Positions 17,902-27,047 are shown, numbered from the stretch's first letter. The stretch is DNA of 46,621 nt from Stramentimicrobium sp964433555 (GCA_964433555.1 CAYSRG010000020.1:1-46621), one strand, 5' to 3'. Program-made: numbers and translations. The notes: generated by a model not told the origin, from the letters alone.

Positions 17902-18570
17902 ATGGCAGTTATTATTGCTTTTGGAGTACAACCACATCAGGTCGAGTCAGGAATGGGAGGGACAATATTAAAACTAACTGAGTCAGCTCATCAGGTTATG
18001 ATAATCGATTTAACCAACGGTAAATCTCTGAATAACCATCCCTCTGAATATCTCAAGAAAGAGGCAATTAAGTCCAGTCGCATACTGGGAATTGATGAAA
18101 GAATTACCCTGGACTATCAATATTTTGAATTAGAAAATAACCAAGAAATTAGAGCAGAAATTGCTGAAATTTATCACAATATTTCACCGGATATTATGTT
18201 TCTCCCCTATCCTGCTGAGGAAAATCCCGAAATCAAAATTGTAACCGAAATATGCCATGCCTCTTTAGCAAATCTCCAGCAATATAATCTTGCTTTTTTA
18301 AAAACTAAGACCTTCTATTACTTTGCTACTCCGGTAAATTATTACCAAAAACCCTCTTTTATTATGGATATCAGCAAGGAAATTGAGATGAAAGTGGAAG
18401 CATTAAAAAGTTACGAATCTCAATTTGGAAAGAATATCCAGAATAGTCAGTTGTTTGAAAACATTCTAAATCTTAATCGTTATTATGGTATGTTAATTGG
18501 CAAGAAATTCGGTGAATCCTTTATCAGTAAAGAACCTCTGGAAATGAAAAATATTGAATTTGCCCTTTAA
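17902..18570 (+). CDS. PIG-L/LmbE-fold protein with degenerate metal site
   Basis: The fold resembles BshB-type N-acetylglucosamine deacetylases: the start FGVQPHQVESGMGGTI (7-22) aligns with the family FGAHPDDVEIGMGGTI, and the end FIMDISKEIEMKVEALKSYESQFGKN is typical. However, the zinc and catalytic residues are replaced. AHPDD becomes VQPHQ (His to Gln10, Asp to His12, Asp to Gln13), and the later D-x-HPDH block becomes EENPEI (106-111). The 222 aa length is intact with a good AGGAG before ATG 17902. It was therefore maintained, but probably does not act as a standard zinc deacetylase. It may be a pseudoenzyme or a binding protein. It sits 40 bp after the phosphate transporter and converges on the exchanger gene. 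Confidence 0.8.
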   Translation: MAVIIAFGVQPHQVESGMGGTILKLTESAHQVMIIDLTNGKSLNNHPSEYLKKEAIKSSRILGIDERITLDYQYFELENNQEIRAEIAEIYHNISPDIMFLPYPAEENPEIKIVTEICHASLANLQQYNLAFLKTKTFYYFATPVNYYQKPSFIMDISKEIEMKVEALKSYESQFGKNIQNSQLFENILNLNRYYGMLIGKKFGESFISKEPLEMKNIEFAL

Positions 18571-18594
18571 CATTACCTTCTAAAAAAAGAAAAG

Positions 18595-19965
18595 TTAAAT
18601 AATATGATTTAAGAAGATAGAAAACAATACCATTCCTACAAGAGCAAAGGGGTACACTGCTCCATAACCTGCCGCTGGTTCATCACTACCCACTGCATCA
18701 ACTGCGGCACCCAAACCAGGAGTAGAAGTCATCCCTCCACAAATTGCGCCTGATAACATTATCCAATTAATTCTAAATAGATACCTGCCTACTAAAAATC
18801 CCATTATCATAGCAATGGATCCAATAAATAAAGAAGCAATTACCAGAAATAATCCTGGCCCTGATAATGAATTAATCACTCTATAACCATATCTCAGTCC
18901 AATAACAGCAAAGAAATAGGCCAGTGAAATTGTTCTAATAACACCTAATACTCTATTATTCATCCTAAAACAAAATGGTCCAATATTACCAATATGCCCT
19001 AATATTAGGGCAGCAATCAAAACTCCCCCTGTTGAACCCAGGCTAATCTCACCGAATGAATAGAAAGAGATTTTAATAATGCCAAGAACATAACCCATCA
19101 GACACACCAAAGAAAAGGCACTCAGGTCAAAATAGGCTTCTTTGGCTTTGTTATTATCTTTTTCTTTATAGCTTGGTGCGGTTTTATTTCCATCCAATTC
19201 CTCACTAAGTAATAATTTTTCTTTATCTGTATTAATTTTAAAAATAACCGGGAAAAAATTCATGGCAAAAATCACAATAATTACTCCGAAAGGGTAACCT
19301 ACCGCATAGCCGGTGCCAATTGCCGCTTCTGAATTTTTTATAAAAATATTTTTTTGTTCTTCAGATAATGATAGTAGAGAATCAGTATCAAATGTATCAC
19401 CATAGTTTATAATATTCAAAATTTTCTTTTTTTCAGAGTCTTTTAGCTGTGAAAATCTGTCCGCCAGCTCGGTAGAATGTAAACGAGCTGTTTCTAAAGC
19501 AGCCCCCAGTCCAGGAGAACTGGTTAACGCACCGGTATATACACCAGTATATAAATAGGAATTTTCTATCGGGTTAAGTAAGCTAAAGCAGTAAGTTGTA
19601 GCGGCACCTAAAAAGGTAATCAAAAATCCCATTAAAATAAACTTTATACCATATTTTTTTATTACCCTGCCTACATCCCGGGCAGCCAGTAATCCAACTG
19701 AAGCAATAAATAATATTAAGAATAAATCAAAAAATCCCTGGTCAATAATTTCTCTGCTCAATATATTCTGAGCTGTACTATAAAGCTCGCTGTTTGGTTC
19801 AATAGTATGAATATATTTAATGATTAACCAACCTAGCACTATACCCACAAACATTGAACCCGAGGTACTAAAACTAAATCTTCCCAATCTTATATTGCCA
19901 AACAATATTCCTAACAGAACGCAAAGGCTTATCAGAACAATTGGATTAACTATCAATGTTAACAT
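18595..19965 (-). CDS. AAE-type (aspartate:alanine exchanger family, YidE/YbjL-like) membrane transporter
   Basis: Integral membrane antiporter-like protein built of two related halves, each with the family motif: GALTSSPGLGAALETA (about 146-161) and GGMTSTPGLGAAVDAVG (about 410-426). About ten to eleven hydrophobic helices are visible. Between the halves is a hydrophilic loop of about 60-70 residues (about 175-200 and 235-275). The TrkA-C domains commonly found at this position are not recognisable, so this is a short version (456 aa). The start is ATG 19965 with AGAGG 6 bases upstream. The gene stands alone, tail-to-tail with the PIG-L gene 24 bp away. The substrate is unknown; amino acids or dicarboxylates are usual in the family. 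Confidence 0.85.
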   Translation of the reverse strand: MLTLIVNPIVLISLCVLLGILFGNIRLGRFSFSTSGSMFVGIVLGWLIIKYIHTIEPNSELYSTAQNILSREIIDQGFFDLFLILFIASVGLLAARDVGRVIKKYGIKFILMGFLITFLGAATTYCFSLLNPIENSYLYTGVYTGALTSSPGLGAALETARLHSTELADRFSQLKDSEKKKILNIINYGDTFDTDSLLSLSEEQKNIFIKNSEAAIGTGYAVGYPFGVIIVIFAMNFFPVIFKINTDKEKLLLSEELDGNKTAPSYKEKDNNKAKEAYFDLSAFSLVCLMGYVLGIIKISFYSFGEISLGSTGGVLIAALILGHIGNIGPFCFRMNNRVLGVIRTISLAYFFAVIGLRYGYRVINSLSGPGLFLVIASLFIGSIAMIMGFLVGRYLFRINWIMLSGAICGGMTSTPGLGAAVDAVGSDEPAAGYGAVYPFALVGMVLFSIFLNHII

Positions 19966-20054
19966 GGGATACCTCTTTCTTTTTGCCTTTCTTTATATCA
20001 AATTTTTCTAAAAATTACTTTTTTTTGATTTACCATTAAGATAAAATGTTTCTT

Positions 20055-21365
20055 TTATTCAGTAGAATCTGCCATTATCTCTCGAACAATACTTAGCAAG
20101 TAATCTCTGTTATTATTTTCTGGAGAAAGCAGTATTTCATTTAACAGTAACCTTAGTATCTCTCCTATTCTTTCTCCCTCAGGAACTCCCAATCTTATTA
20201 AATCTTCTCCTTTAATTGCTAAATCTTTTAGTGAAACTGGCGGATTTTTTTGTAATGCCTCTTTAATTAGCCTTTCTTCTTCTCTCAATAAATTTTTAAT
20301 TTTATCAGTATTTTGTTCTAATAACAGCAATGTTTTCTTTAAATGAAACAGGCTCTCAATATTTTCTTTTCCCAGCTTTGCCATTAGCAAGCGAATGTTC
20401 ATACCAGAATTGAAATCCATTTCTTTCCATTCCCTGCTAAGAAGGATTTGTATCTTTTTTATAATTTTCCTATTAAACCTCAGACTACGTATAAGGGGCA
20501 AGAAAAATATTTGCGCTTGGCGACAGGAACCAAAATAGAGTCTTCCCCAAAGAGCCAGCTGGTCAGGCAAATCTTCTCTAAGTTCATTAAATCCCGAGAA
20601 GGATGGATGTTTCATTCCTTTACTAAACAATAATTCCTTTTTTACCTTATCTATACTAAAAATGTATTGCTCCAAACCATATTGTCTTATCATTATTATC
20701 CCTCTTTGCGCATCAGTAGTATTTAAAATGGAAGATATTTCTTCTCTTATTCGCTCCGGGCTAACTCGATGAGTTAAAAAAGCATGTTTCATAATACTCA
20801 TTTTAATTGCTATATCTATAGTAAAACTTAACTCACAAGCTATACGGATTGCTCTTAACATTCTCAGGGGATCTTCCTGGAAACGGGCATCGGGCTCTAA
20901 ACTTCGGATAACTCTTCGTTGCAGGTCTCTTAATCCATTAGCAGGATCTAAAACTCCCGTATCAGGATTCCAAGCTAGGGCATTAATGGTAAAATCCCGA
21001 CAGAGTAAATCGCTAATCAAGAGAGAATAATTATCTTTATGATAAACCACAGGCTTTTGCCTTTTCTCTTTGCGAATTGTAGAAATATGATAAACTTGAG
21101 AATTAATGACAAGTGTTACGGTTTGAAAACTTCTTCCTACCAGTAGCGTTTTATAGTCATGAAATACCTTCTGAACCTGTTCTGGTCTGGCATAAGTAAC
21201 GATATCCCAATCCTTCCCAGTTTTATGGTGTAGAAGGTCTCTAACGCATCCTCCTACCAGAAATGATAAAAAACCTGCTTCTTCTAATCTCTTTAATATG
21301 AAGAGAACATCATCTGGTATTTTTCCCTTATCAATCTCGGGAAAATCAAGAAAAGACATAACCAT
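20055..21365 (-). CDS. cca: tRNA nucleotidyltransferase (CCA-adding type, class II)
   Basis: Adds or repairs the 3'-CCA end of tRNA using CTP and ATP. The catalytic head has FLVGGCVRDLL (about 35-45) and the metal-binding DWDIV (about 53-57), followed by RRDFTIN-like CRDFTINALAWN (about 118-129), DLQRRVIRSL and RFQEDPLRMLRAIRIACEL (about 161-179). These match class II CCA enzymes and poly(A) polymerases. C-terminal helical regions of about 200 residues follow; no HD phosphohydrolase motif is evident. Whether it adds the whole CCA or a part cannot be told from motifs alone. Two in-frame ATGs (21365 and 21359) are possible starts, and the second is slightly better spaced from AGAG. Confidence 0.88.
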   Translation of the reverse strand: MVMSFLDFPEIDKGKIPDDVLFILKRLEEAGFLSFLVGGCVRDLLHHKTGKDWDIVTYARPEQVQKVFHDYKTLLVGRSFQTVTLVINSQVYHISTIRKEKRQKPVVYHKDNYSLLISDLLCRDFTINALAWNPDTGVLDPANGLRDLQRRVIRSLEPDARFQEDPLRMLRAIRIACELSFTIDIAIKMSIMKHAFLTHRVSPERIREEISSILNTTDAQRGIIMIRQYGLEQYIFSIDKVKKELLFSKGMKHPSFSGFNELREDLPDQLALWGRLYFGSCRQAQIFFLPLIRSLRFNRKIIKKIQILLSREWKEMDFNSGMNIRLLMAKLGKENIESLFHLKKTLLLLEQNTDKIKNLLREEERLIKEALQKNPPVSLKDLAIKGEDLIRLGVPEGERIGEILRLLLNEILLSPENNNRDYLLSIVREIMADSTE

Positions 21366-21460
21366 TATTCTCTAAAACCACTCTTTTTTTTATTTTTCAA
21401 TTCTATTCCTAATTCTATTGTTATCTGTGTAATTATACAAATTTTTTATTCAATTAATAC

Positions 21461-21504
21461 TTGACAAATTTTATAGTTATGCTATAGTTGTTAATATAAA
21501 CTAT
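21461..21504 (+). promoter_or_regulatory. Promoter and probable MarR operator of the marR-trx pair
   Basis: TTGACA (21461-21466), a 16-bp spacer and TATAGT (21483-21488) form a good promoter. Inverted repeat ATAGTT (21484-21489) and AACTAT (21499-21504) overlaps the -10, and another ATAGTT lies at 21473-21478. MarR proteins usually bind such palindromes in their own promoters, so autorepression is likely. Confidence 0.6.
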
Positions 21505-21527
21505 TGTTAAAAGCAATTGTTGTTATT

Positions 21528-21956
21528 ATGAAAGAAATATATGAGATAATATTAAAATTAAAATATTTTTGCTATTGTCATGAAAGCAGAATTAGTACCT
21601 CCTGTCAGATTAGTCTAGGTGAACTAAAGGGCATAAAAGTAATGGAGGAGGAACAAGCTCTAACTTGCTCTGATATTGCTAAAAAAATTAATCTTTCTCC
21701 TTCTCGTGGCAGTAGAATTATTGATAATTTAGTCAGGAAAGGTCTTCTATTAAGAAAGATAAAAGAGAATGATCGCAGAACTACTCTACTTTATTTAACC
21801 AAAAAAGGCAGGGAGGTAATGAAAAACATAGATCGTGAAGAAAAAAAATTCGAACATTTGTTGACTTCAGAACTGGGTAGTGAAGATATTGAAATAATTA
21901 AAAAAGGATTAAAGTTATTAGAAAGAATATTGTTAGATAATACACAAAGGAGATAA
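21528..21956 (+). CDS. MarR-family transcriptional regulator
   Basis: Winged helix-turn-helix regulator of 142 aa. The recognition region reads LTCSDIAKKINLSPSRGSRIIDNLVRKGLLLRKIKENDRRTTLLYLTKKGREV, with the wing Arg pair DRR typical of MarR. The N-terminus has cysteines at 15, 17 and 26 (FCYCHE, TSC), plus one just before the HTH, which could sense oxidants or metals. ATG 21528 is preferred to the TTG at 21504, which lies inside the operator repeat. The thioredoxin gene starts 2 bp after its stop, and the stop is embedded in the thioredoxin ribosome binding site, so the pair is co-transcribed and possibly translationally coupled. Redox regulation is an inference. Confidence 0.88.
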   Translation: MKEIYEIILKLKYFCYCHESRISTSCQISLGELKGIKVMEEEQALTCSDIAKKINLSPSRGSRIIDNLVRKGLLLRKIKENDRRTTLLYLTKKGREVMKNIDREEKKFEHLLTSELGSEDIEIIKKGLKLLERILLDNTQRR

Positions 21957-21958
21957 TT

Positions 21959-22288
21959 ATGTCAGAAAAAACATTAATTGAAGTAAATGAAAGTAATTTT
22001 CAGGAAGAAGTACTCGATTCTACTCTTCCTGTACTGGTAGACATGTGGGCACCTTGGTGTATGCCCTGTAGAATGGTTGCACCCGCTGTGGAAAAGATTG
22101 CCCAAGATAATTTTAATAAATTGAAAGTCTGCAAATTGAATGTTGACGATAATCAGGCTATTGCAGCCCGTTACAATATACAGGGAATTCCCGCTCTTTT
22201 AATATTTAAAGATGGAAAAGAGTATGATCGTATTGTGGGAGCAGTTCCTCCCCAAGCTATTCAAGCAAAATTGGAACAAGCTCTCTAA
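21959..22288 (+). CDS. Thioredoxin
   Basis: Small cytoplasmic thiol-disulfide reductase of 109 aa, reduced by a thioredoxin reductase not in the window. The active site is WCMPC (33-37), with Met-Pro rather than the common Gly-Pro between the cysteines. The preceding DMWAPW and the cis-Pro segment GIPALLIF (about 76-83) are standard. The start ATG 21959 has AAGGAG 6-7 bases upstream, inside the end of the marR gene. A strong terminator follows. The CMPC site may shift the redox potential slightly compared with CGPC. Confidence 0.93.
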   Translation: MSEKTLIEVNESNFQEEVLDSTLPVLVDMWAPWCMPCRMVAPAVEKIAQDNFNKLKVCKLNVDDNQAIAARYNIQGIPALLIFKDGKEYDRIVGAVPPQAIQAKLEQAL

Positions 22289-22310
22289 TCTTTTTAAAAA
22301 CATTAAAAAA

Positions 22311-22362
22311 GGGTATATATTTACAGAATTATTTTCTAATAGATATATACCCCTTCTTTTTA
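22311..22362 (+). terminator. Intrinsic terminator after thioredoxin
   Basis: The arms GGGTATATAT (22311-22320) and ATATATACCC (22343-22352) are perfectly complementary with a 22-base loop. CTTCTTTTTAT follows on the plus strand. It lies 22 bp after the thioredoxin stop. Confidence 0.75.
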
Positions 22363-22467
22363 TCTTACAATCCTATTCACACAATAACTTGTAAGGTTCA
22401 AAAATTACAGTAGACTATTAAGCAATATATCAGGACATATTTTATCAATTACAAACACTACAACTTA

Positions 22468-24150
22468 TTACTTTTTATCCGAATTATTTTCACTTTTATT
22501 AGTCATCAATACACTTAATTCTAATCCTTCTTTCCTCAATTCCATTATCTTATTTCTCAATTCAGATACCTCCGTTACGGAAATTTCTTCTTTGGTCTTC
22601 TCATCTAACTGCTCCAAAACCAGATTCATTAACTCTTTTAGTTGTTCGGATTCTTCGTCTAATAGTTGCTGTTCTTTTCTAATTTCTTCTTTTGCTTCTT
22701 TAACTGAAACAGTTTCTCCGATTCCTTTAATTAAGAAATCATCTCCTATTTGGGGAATGATGGTATCCATATTTAATTCACGCTGGATTAAATCTGAGAT
22801 AGTATCCAATGAATCCTGTTCACCGTGAACCAGAAAAACTTTTTTTGGTCTTTTTTTAAAGTTTCTTAACCATTGTATTATTTCTTCCTGGTCAGCATGT
22901 CCTGAAAATCCTTCCAGAACATGTATCTCGGCATTCACGCTAATTTCTTCTCCAAATATTCTTACCTTTTTTATTCCATCTTGAATTCTCCGACCCAGGG
23001 TACCCTCTGCCTGATAACCAACAAAAACAATGCTTGATTCTTTTCTCCATAAGTTATGCTTCAGGTGATGCTTAATTCGACCAGCAGTACACATCCCACT
23101 AGCAGAAATTATTAGCTTGCTTTCTGGAGATGTATTCAATTCTTTAGATTCCTGGGTAGTTCTGGTAAAATGAAGATTATGAAAATCTAACGGATTATGT
23201 CCCTTTTTTATTAAAGCGAGCGTTTCTGCATCAAAACAGTCTGGATTTCGTATAAATATTTCTGTAGCAGAAATAGTAAGAGGACTATCAATATATACAG
23301 GTATATCTAGAAAACTATCATCTTTAACTGCAATAATTTGATCGTAATATTTGTTTAGCTCATAAATAATGTCCTGAGCACGCTGTATGGCAAAAGATGG
23401 TATGACTACATTGCCACCCCTTTTACTGGTTTCTATCATTATGGGTATCAACTTAGCAGCTTCATTATCCAGAGAGGGATGTATTCTATTACCATAAGTG
23501 GAATCGAGTATAAGATAATCTGCTTCTTCAATAATTGCTGGATCTCTAATAATTGGTTTATTTTTCCTTCCCAAATCTCCACTGAAAACTATTTTAAGAT
23601 TTTCTCCTTCTTCATTAATCCAGAGTTCCACAATAGAGGAACCAAGAATATGACCAGCATCCTGAAAACGAAAGGTAAAAGTGTCATCTATGGTAATCCT
23701 TTGATTGTATAAAACTGGAGAAAAATACTTCAAACTATCGGTTGCTTCTTCTGCTGTATAAAGAGGCTTACGTAATGGTTGGCCAGCGCGGCTTCTCTTG
23801 CGATTGTCCCATTCTGTTTCCATCTCCTGGATATAACCACTATCCGGAAGCATAATAGAACATAAATCATGAGTTGCTTTAGTACAATATATTTTTCCTT
23901 TAAAGCCAGCTTTTATTAAGCTGGGAATACGCCCGCTATGATCAATATGAGCATGGGATAATATTAGAAAATCAATGTCCTCTGGTTGATAAGTAAATGG
24001 TTGGAAGTTCAACCTATTAAGCTGTCGACTCCCTTGAAACATTCCGCAATCCACTAAGATTTTTCTTTCTCCTATTTCCAGCATAAAATTAGAACCTGTT
24101 ACTACCCGGGCTGCACCCAGAAAATTTATTTTCACAATAACTCTAACCAT
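22468..24150 (-). CDS. Beta-CASP metallo-beta-lactamase RNase-like protein
   Basis: Zinc-dependent RNA-processing nuclease of the CPSF/Ysh1-like MBL group. Metal motifs are intact: SHAHIDHSG with His66, His68, Asp70 and His71, then DAGHILGS (about 164-171), SGDLG (about 190-194), DSTYGNR, and the beta-CASP/RMMBL end GFSGHADQEEI and VHGEQ (about 455). After residue 480 comes a charged coiled-coil tail of about 70 residues (EEIRKEQQLLDEESEQLKEL), an add-on to the core. GTG at 24135 would give the usual N-terminus (KINFLGAARVVTGS) and could replace ATG 24150; AAAGGA lies immediately before that ATG, favouring the GTG. Monocistronic; the RNA targets are unknown. Confidence 0.9.
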   Translation of the reverse strand: MVRVIVKINFLGAARVVTGSNFMLEIGERKILVDCGMFQGSRQLNRLNFQPFTYQPEDIDFLILSHAHIDHSGRIPSLIKAGFKGKIYCTKATHDLCSIMLPDSGYIQEMETEWDNRKRSRAGQPLRKPLYTAEEATDSLKYFSPVLYNQRITIDDTFTFRFQDAGHILGSSIVELWINEEGENLKIVFSGDLGRKNKPIIRDPAIIEEADYLILDSTYGNRIHPSLDNEAAKLIPIMIETSKRGGNVVIPSFAIQRAQDIIYELNKYYDQIIAVKDDSFLDIPVYIDSPLTISATEIFIRNPDCFDAETLALIKKGHNPLDFHNLHFTRTTQESKELNTSPESKLIISASGMCTAGRIKHHLKHNLWRKESSIVFVGYQAEGTLGRRIQDGIKKVRIFGEEISVNAEIHVLEGFSGHADQEEIIQWLRNFKKRPKKVFLVHGEQDSLDTISDLIQRELNMDTIIPQIGDDFLIKGIGETVSVKEAKEEIRKEQQLLDEESEQLKELMNLVLEQLDEKTKEEISVTEVSELRNKIMELRKEGLELSVLMTNKSENNSDKK

Positions 24151-24636
24151 CCTTTTTTTATATTTAGAAATATTATTTTATCATTTTTTTTATCACACCA
24201 ACTAAAATATGATAATGGGCTATCTTATACTGTAATAAGGAATCACCATCCGCTATTAGCTTGTAGGTTCTAGGTCTTGACCAATATAAATGTCAGAGCA
24301 TTAAGTAGATCATATGAAATAATAAGTAACCCTAATTAACTTTATGTTTTTAAAAACTTCCTTCGGAAAGAATTAATCCAGTTAATGTTAATATGGTATT
24401 TGTTTTATTCTATCAGAGAATAAACATAAATAATAGGAATATGTTCTCCTCTCATCTTATCAGATGGAAATACCTGATTAGAGAAAAACAATAAAAAATG
24501 TTTTGTACTATGCTAAGTATCCTGAATATTTATTAACCTGCTTCGTCAGTAGAAAATGATTTGAATCTAAATAAGCTATATTATAGTAAAATATTAAGTA
24601 TATTTTACAATTACCAGAAATTTAGAATATTAGAAA
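24151..24636. other. Intergenic region without recognisable content
   Basis: About 490 AT-rich bases separate the DUF401 gene from the RNase gene. No coding sequence, RNA gene or strong terminator could be supported. Confidence 0.5.
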
Positions 24637-25857
24637 CTATCTATCAAATAATAAAATATACGCAGTGCTGATAACAATAAAAACGAACAAATTTAAAGAC
24701 AATTTTTTATAAAATTTGGATACATCAACCTTTAAATATTCCACAGTCAAAGCTAAGCATAAATGCATGGGAGAAATCATCATGCCCGAAAAGCCTCCCA
24801 AGTAAGCAAACATGGCCATAGATAGATTTATAGAACCATCATTTATCATTAATGGTAATATAATAGGAAAGCTTACTCCAATATAACCAGCAGTAATTCC
24901 TGTTAAAAATCCTAACAAAAAAGGAATAAAGAATAAAATAATCCATATATTAACGCCTATTGCGGATAGGGATTGAGAAATTGGTTCCAGGGAATTGGTG
25001 CTATTTAATATTTGTTTGAATATCATAATCCCAACAATCATCAGAACAACTTTGACAGAAATGTCATGAATAATAATTTTTCGGAATGTTCTCGCTGATA
25101 TTCCCTTTACTATCAACAGTAAAAGAATGGTTATGCCTAATGATATTAGTAAATTAGCCTTACAGAATAATACTAAAAATATAATCAGCAATATAGGCCA
25201 AACACTATTTAAAAATACTAAAAGATTCTGCTTATAGTTATTATGGTTTATCCTATTTTTACTTCTTTTTCCTAAATTCAGATACATCCAAAAAAATCCA
25301 ATAAACAAGGCAAAGATGCTTAAGGGAAATTGAGCTGTCATTATTTCTCGAAAACTTACTCCTATAACTGAGACATAGAGAACTACTCCGGGAATCAGCG
25401 GCCAGAAGAATTCCCAGACATGGCGAAACCAATAATTGGACAACATAATATCTTCAGAACTCATTTGATTTTCTTCTCCAATCTCTTTCAATAAAGGAGC
25501 CGAAAACATGGCACCAGCAGGCATGGGAATTAAACCTAAAAAGGAAGCAATTAAAAAAAGAACTAGGCGATAATCATTAACCATATACTGTAAAGGACTA
25601 ATAATTCCTTCCATATTTTTTGTTCTTTTTAAAATTCCGCTTAAAAAATAAACTAATACCACAATCCCAATTAGTTGTAATGTAGTCGGATCAATAATAG
25701 CGAGATAAATATTATATAACAAACCTTGAAAGCCAATATGAAACAGAAAACTTAGAGAAACTGAAGCTAGAAACATAGTTAAACCAAGATCCCACCTCAA
25801 TCTCAACATAATAATGATAAGAATAATAACTAAAATTAATTTAATGCTTTCACTCAA
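24637..25857 (-). CDS. DUF401 family membrane protein (permease-like)
   Basis: Integral membrane protein of 406 aa with about ten to twelve hydrophobic helices and no signal peptide. Recognisable blocks are GLIPMPAGAMFSAPLL (about 111-126), NYWFRHVWEFFWPLIPG (about 140-156) and FLTGITAGYIGVSFPI (about 322-337), which fit COG1906/DUF401. The repeated polar and glycine-rich segments are those of ion-coupled transporters, but no substrate is known. The start is TTG 25857 with GGCGGAG 6 bases upstream. It lies downstream of the Asp23 gene on the same strand, separated by a strong hairpin, so it probably has limited read-through from that operon. Confidence 0.85.
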   Translation of the reverse strand: MSESIKLILVIILIIIMLRLRWDLGLTMFLASVSLSFLFHIGFQGLLYNIYLAIIDPTTLQLIGIVVLVYFLSGILKRTKNMEGIISPLQYMVNDYRLVLFLIASFLGLIPMPAGAMFSAPLLKEIGEENQMSSEDIMLSNYWFRHVWEFFWPLIPGVVLYVSVIGVSFREIMTAQFPLSIFALFIGFFWMYLNLGKRSKNRINHNNYKQNLLVFLNSVWPILLIIFLVLFCKANLLISLGITILLLLIVKGISARTFRKIIIHDISVKVVLMIVGIMIFKQILNSTNSLEPISQSLSAIGVNIWIILFFIPFLLGFLTGITAGYIGVSFPIILPLMINDGSINLSMAMFAYLGGFSGMMISPMHLCLALTVEYLKVDVSKFYKKLSLNLFVFIVISTAYILLFDR

Positions 25858-25882
25858 AAAAATCTCCGCCTTTAAGTAATTT

Positions 25883-25939
25883 AAAATTAAAAATATTTCT
25901 CTAAAATTCCAATATTCTTAGAGAAATATTTTTAATTTT
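25883..25939 (-). terminator. Long hairpin terminator between asp23 and DUF401 genes
   Basis: The arms 25883-25904 and 25918-25939 are perfectly complementary over 22 bp with a 13-base loop. The distal arm reads TTTTTAATTTT on either strand, so it can act as an intrinsic terminator in both directions. It follows the asp23 stop by about 25 bp. Its design resembles the hairpin at 5400-5459. Confidence 0.65.
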
Positions 25940-25964
25940 TCAGTTTATGCTAAACTTTTATCTC

Positions 25965-26462
25965 TTATTGTTTATTTTTAAGAGCATCAGTTTGTTCTTT
26001 TACTTCACCCGCTTCACCCCGGGATTCTTTTTTAATATCTTCCTTTCCCTTTTCTTTTTCTACATCTTCTTTAAACTTAACATCCAGAACGTTTATATCA
26101 ACCTTAGATACTTTTAAACCAGACATGGTCTCAACAGCCTTTTTTACATTTTTCTGAGTTTCTCTGGCAGTCTGGTAAATTCCAACTGTATAGTCAGCTA
26201 CTAGAGAGATAGTGATAGCAACTTCTTTCTGATTCTGATTCATTGAAACATCGATTCCCTTAGTCAAATTATTTTTATCCAGTAATGGTGCGGACATTCC
26301 TTTTCTACCTGCTGTTAAGCCTACTACGCCTTTTACTTTAGTTGCTTCCATTGCCACTATAATAGCTACAACATCTTTGGAAACTGATATATTTCCTAAC
26401 TCTAAATCTTGCTTATCTGCTTCCGATTTATATTCATTCTTTTCATTTTCAGTAATAGCCAT
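25965..26462 (-). CDS. Asp23/Gls24 family envelope stress protein
   Basis: Small cytoplasmic protein thought to coat the inner membrane through its AmaP anchor and to respond to envelope or alkaline stress in Gram-positive-type bacteria. The Asp23 core is present at residues 20-125: GNISVSKDVVAIIVAMEATKVKGVVGL, VDVSMNQ-like IDVSMNQNQKEVAITISLVADYTVGI, and KVDINVLDVKF. A charged tail of about 40 residues rich in Lys and Glu follows. The start is ATG 26462 with AAGGAGG about 9 bases upstream. It is 36 bp downstream of the AmaP gene, forming the usual pair. Confidence 0.93.
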   Translation of the reverse strand: MAITENEKNEYKSEADKQDLELGNISVSKDVVAIIVAMEATKVKGVVGLTAGRKGMSAPLLDKNNLTKGIDVSMNQNQKEVAITISLVADYTVGIYQTARETQKNVKKAVETMSGLKVSKVDINVLDVKFKEDVEKEKGKEDIKKESRGEAGEVKEQTDALKNKQ

Positions 26463-26498
26463 GGATTCATAACCTCCTTATTTTGGATTTATTTAATG

Positions 26499-27047
26499 TT
26501 ACTCATAATCAATCTTCTCTACATTAATTTTTACCTCTTTTATTTCAACTCCACTTATCTTGGGGAGCTCTTCCTTTAACTTTCGCTGAATGAGGTTTGC
26601 AGTATCCGGTATATGGCAATCTTTGGCAATAACCAGCTGTAATATAGTTTTAATATCTCCACCTTTTTGAACTTGTATTTCCGGTTTTATTTTTCTCACT
26701 CCTTCTATATCATTAAGTATACTTAAGATTATCTGTTCGAGTGACAATGTTGAAATTTTTATTTCCCCAGAATCAGTAATAACTTTAACATATGGTAGCT
26801 GTTGAATCATTTTTTGCTTTAACCATATTAGATACAGAGCAAAAACAAGTATCGCTAATCCAATTAAAGCAAGAACAATTTGATGGATAAGGCTGGAGTA
26901 AATTAAATGCAGGTTCTCATTTACCAAACTAATTAGATATTCTGCTTTGATAATACTAAAGGATACTAGAAAACATTTTAAAGATAATATCAATAATAAA
27001 ATAATAAGTAAAACAAAGATTATATTATTAAATACTTTTTCTTTCAT
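26499..27047 (-). CDS. amaP: Alkaline shock response membrane anchor protein AmaP
   Basis: Membrane anchor for Asp23. The 182 residues have two hydrophobic helices (about 8-30 and 55-75) joined by a short extracytoplasmic loop. An Asp23-like cytoplasmic domain follows (GEIKISTLSLEQIILSILNDIEGVRKIKPEIQVQ, IPDTANLIQRKLKEELPKISGVEIKEVKINVEKI). The length and layout match AmaP. The gene lies 88 bp after parB and immediately before asp23. The start is ATG 27047 with GAGAGG upstream. Confidence 0.88.
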   Translation of the reverse strand: MKEKVFNNIIFVLLIILLLILSLKCFLVSFSIIKAEYLISLVNENLHLIYSSLIHQIVLALIGLAILVFALYLIWLKQKMIQQLPYVKVITDSGEIKISTLSLEQIILSILNDIEGVRKIKPEIQVQKGGDIKTILQLVIAKDCHIPDTANLIQRKLKEELPKISGVEIKEVKINVEKIDYE

